The notes under the pieces are model-generated. The model ran no database searches and had not been told where the DNA came from. It saw only the letters and a list, made by a program, of their open reading frames with translations. The position numbers and the translations under genes were made by a program. A stretch of 7,329 nucleotides of DNA from Acidimicrobiia bacterium (GTDB lineage Bacteria; Actinomycetota; Acidimicrobiia; Spongiisociales; JAENVV01), in NCBI GenBank assembly GCA_020352575.1, contig CP070681.1, forward strand, positions 1,522,550-1,529,878, read 5' to 3'. Numbering within the stretch: position 1 is the first letter of the stretch; the number at the start of each line of letters is the position of its first letter. Positions 6,022 through 7,329 of the stretch are shown here, in pieces.

Positions 6022-6690
6022 CTACTTGTCCTTCTTGCCCTTGTCCTTGGCGTGTTCGGGGGGCCCGTCGTCCCCTTCGTCGAGGTCGTCATCGAGCTCC
6101 TCCGACTCCTCCTCGGACTCTTCGTCCTCGTCGTCCTCGGGTTCCTCACCCTCGTCGTCGGCGTCGTCCCTGAAGAGATCTTTCGTCCCCTTGGCGATGG
6201 CGGAGATGACCTGGCCGCGGTTCTTGGCATCACCGAGGTCCTCGAGGTCCTTCACCTGATGGGCGACGCCTGAGACGACCTTGCCATGGTTGAGGGAGTC
6301 ATCGATCTCGGCGTCACTGCCGACCTCGGTCTGACTGCCGACCTCGGTTTCGCTCCCAAGCTCGGTGTCACTCCCGACCTCGGTCTCGCTGCCGACCTCG
6401 GTCTCACTGCCCTCGGACTCGTCGGTGTCACCAAGCGCAAGATGGTGGCAACCAGCGACCAGGACCGGAGTGTCGCTGCAGTCGCCCCAGATGAACACCT
6501 GGGCGTCTGCGTCATATCGCCACACCAAGACCCCATCGGCGTCGTTCCACTCGAAGGCATCCTCCCCGCCGTCGACCTCTTCGGTGACCTCGGGGACCTC
6601 CTGGTCCAGCACCTCGTCGGCCACGGCCGCTCCGGCCAGCATCACCACGGTCGCCAGGACCGGCGTGATGAGCTTCTTCAGGAATCGCAC
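6022..6690 (-). CDS. Secreted acidic protein with hexapeptide tandem repeats
   Basis: This is a 222-residue protein I cannot assign to a named family. In order it has: a signal peptide (MRFLKK, hydrophobic 7-24, likely cleavage AVA|DEV after 24); an acidic stretch; a Trp-rich patch with WNDADGVLVWRY and VFIWGDC (48-71); two Cys at 71 and 81 that could form a disulfide; six hexapeptide repeats of the form GS[EDQ][TA]E[VLI] (94-129); two related segments, NHGKVVSGVAHQ (134-145) and NRGQVISAIAKG (157-168); an almost pure Asp/Glu/Ser region (175-208); and a basic end, GPPEHAKDKGKKDK. The N-x-G-x-V-S and GPPEHAK elements recur in exported actinobacterial proteins. The acidic domain suggests cation binding or a surface role, which is inference. 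GTG 6690 is chosen because it has a good ribosome-binding site and starts directly at the signal peptide; ATG 6732 would add 14 residues with no such support. The gene lies 87 bp downstream of the NHL gene on the same strand. Confidence 0.85.
   Translation of the reverse strand: MRFLKKLITPVLATVVMLAGAAVADEVLDQEVPEVTEEVDGGEDAFEWNDADGVLVWRYDADAQVFIWGDCSDTPVLVAGCHHLALGDTDESEGSETEVGSETEVGSDTELGSETEVGSQTEVGSDAEIDDSLNHGKVVSGVAHQVKDLEDLGDAKNRGQVISAIAKGTKDLFRDDADDEGEEPEDDEDEESEEESEELDDDLDEGDDGPPEHAKDKGKKDK
6304..6411 (-). repeat. Six in-frame 18-bp tandem repeats
   Basis: Six consecutive 18-bp units (108 bp) encode GSETEV, GSETEV, GSDTEL, GSETEV, GSQTEV and GSDAEI. The units differ by only a few bases, with the outermost copy at the C-terminal side most diverged. 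The unit length is a multiple of three, so gain or loss of copies would keep the frame. The first copies are nearly identical, suggesting recent expansion by slippage or unequal exchange. Confidence 0.92.
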
Positions 6691-6695
6691 GGTGT

Positions 6696-6703
6696 CCACC
6701 TCT
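6696..6703 (-). promoter_or_regulatory. Ribosome-binding site deciding the acidic-protein start
   Basis: On the minus strand AGAGGTGG precedes GTG 6690, with eight bases between GAGG and the start codon. This is the best Shine-Dalgarno in the window and supports GTG 6690 over the upstream ATG 6732. Confidence 0.7.
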
Positions 6704-6777
6704 GCTTCGATTGCACCTTCTGTGGGGAGCATCGGCGGTGGGGCCTCGAATCTTGAATCGGAGCCGGATAATTCCGT

Positions 6778-7329
6778 TCAGCCGTCGCCTCGGACGACAC
6801 CGGCGAGGGTCGCATCGAGTCGGTACACATGCACGACCTGGTTGAAGGTGTCCGCCACGAACACGACTCCATCGTCCCGCATCTCGGTGCCGTGGGGCCG
6901 GTCGAACCCACCATCCGGTGGGGGCAACTCCACCAGCAACTGTCCGTCCGCATCGAAGAGGCCCACCCGGTTGTCCGAGGGGCCGGCCAGCCAATACGAG
7001 CCGTCCTCGTTCGCCGAGATGACCTGCGGATCGTTGATCAGACCCGTCCCATAGACGGCGATGAGTTCGCCGTCCGGGCTCCAGCGCTGGACCCGTCGGT
7101 TGCCGGTGTCCACCACGAGCACCGAGCCGTCGGCCGCGATGTCGACACCGCCAGGGAGCCACATCTGGTCCGGTTCTGAGCCGATCTGGGTGAAGTCGCC
7201 GTCGTTCGGGAACATGAAGAGCAACTCTCCGTCGAAGTCGTAGACATGGATCCGGGAGTTCACGTGGTCGGCGACGTACACCCGGCCGAGATCCTCATGG
7301 ATCCCTATCCCCATCGCAGAGCCGAACTC
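6778..7329 (-). CDS. NHL-repeat beta-propeller protein, C-terminal part
   Basis: This frame is open through the right edge, so the start is beyond the window; 183 residues remain, ending at TGA (6780-6778). Four NHL-type blades are visible, at about 8-40, 58-94, 98-137 and 143-180. The clearest is GGVDIAADGSVLVVDTGNRRV followed by QRWSPDGELIAVYG: a Gly-[Val/Ile]-x-[Val/Ile] start, a D-x-G turn, a [V/A]-D-[T/H]-x-N-x-[R/V]-[V/I] strand and a D-G-[E/Q] turn. The others are HVNSRIHVYDFDGELL, SDNRVGLFDADGQLL and TFNQVVHVYRLDATLA. NHL propellers usually bind proteins, nucleic acids or ligands, and some are secreted or have lyase activity; none of these is indicated here. Since a propeller needs about six blades, two or more and any signal peptide are missing. 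It is followed by the secreted acidic protein on the same strand, so both may be co-transcribed and exported. Confidence 0.85.
   Translation of the reverse strand, partial: EFGSAMGIGIHEDLGRVYVADHVNSRIHVYDFDGELLFMFPNDGDFTQIGSEPDQMWLPGGVDIAADGSVLVVDTGNRRVQRWSPDGELIAVYGTGLINDPQVISANEDGSYWLAGPSDNRVGLFDADGQLLVELPPPDGGFDRPHGTEMRDDGVVFVADTFNQVVHVYRLDATLAGVVRGDG

Noticed and set aside
6052..6273. Apparent Leu/Val-rich membrane peptide on the plus strand
   Set aside because: It is the complement of the Asp/Glu run of the acidic protein (GAC/GAG codons read as GTC/CTC). The hydrophobicity is an artefact.
6286..6756. Plus-strand frame with LGVTADLGLTADLG-like repeats
   Set aside because: It mirrors the 18-bp tandem repeats of the acidic-protein gene, which has the signal peptide and ribosome-binding site.

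Overview
This GC-rich window, with strong G/C third-position bias, looks like a chromosomal segment of an actinobacterium. An acidimicrobial-type lineage is my guess and not proven. The lineage hints are an exported-protein signature (CMRENG...WPDP), an acidic secreted protein with N-x-G-x-V-x-S-x-x-A segments and a GPPEHAK tail, frequent GTG starts, and several starts without a visible Shine-Dalgarno sequence. I see no rRNA, tRNA, CRISPR array, insertion sequence or phage gene.

Layout: (1) 1-2590, plus strand: the 3' end of a small, probably exported, Cys-containing protein, then a 764-residue phosphotransferase built like rifampin phosphotransferase (ATP-grasp, helical middle, C-terminal swivelling His domain). 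(2) 2587-3231, minus strand: a polytopic membrane protein of unknown function whose stop overlaps the phosphotransferase stop in a shared CTAG. (3) About 3232-3341: a short divergent control region with a 13-bp palindrome and a pair of direct repeats. (4) 3342-4585, plus strand: a two-gene unit of a HupE/UreJ-type metal permease and a DUF6512-type membrane protein, overlapping by GTGA. (5) 4582-5928, minus strand: a GPH-type MFS symporter, again convergent with its neighbour through a shared CTAG. (6) 5975-6003: a strong hairpin, the likely terminator of the last unit. (7) 6022-7329, minus strand: an NHL-repeat beta-propeller (its 5' end lies beyond the window) followed by a secreted acidic protein with six perfect-length 18-bp tandem repeats.

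The genes do not form one obvious pathway. The window reads as four short transcription units in alternating orientation, packed with almost no spacer at the convergent ends. The units most worth following are the HupE/DUF6512 pair, which has no nickel enzyme within the window; the compact RPH-like enzyme, whose acceptor is unknown; and the repeat-bearing acidic exported protein next to the NHL propeller. I found no convincing evidence of a defence, toxin-antitoxin or mobile system.
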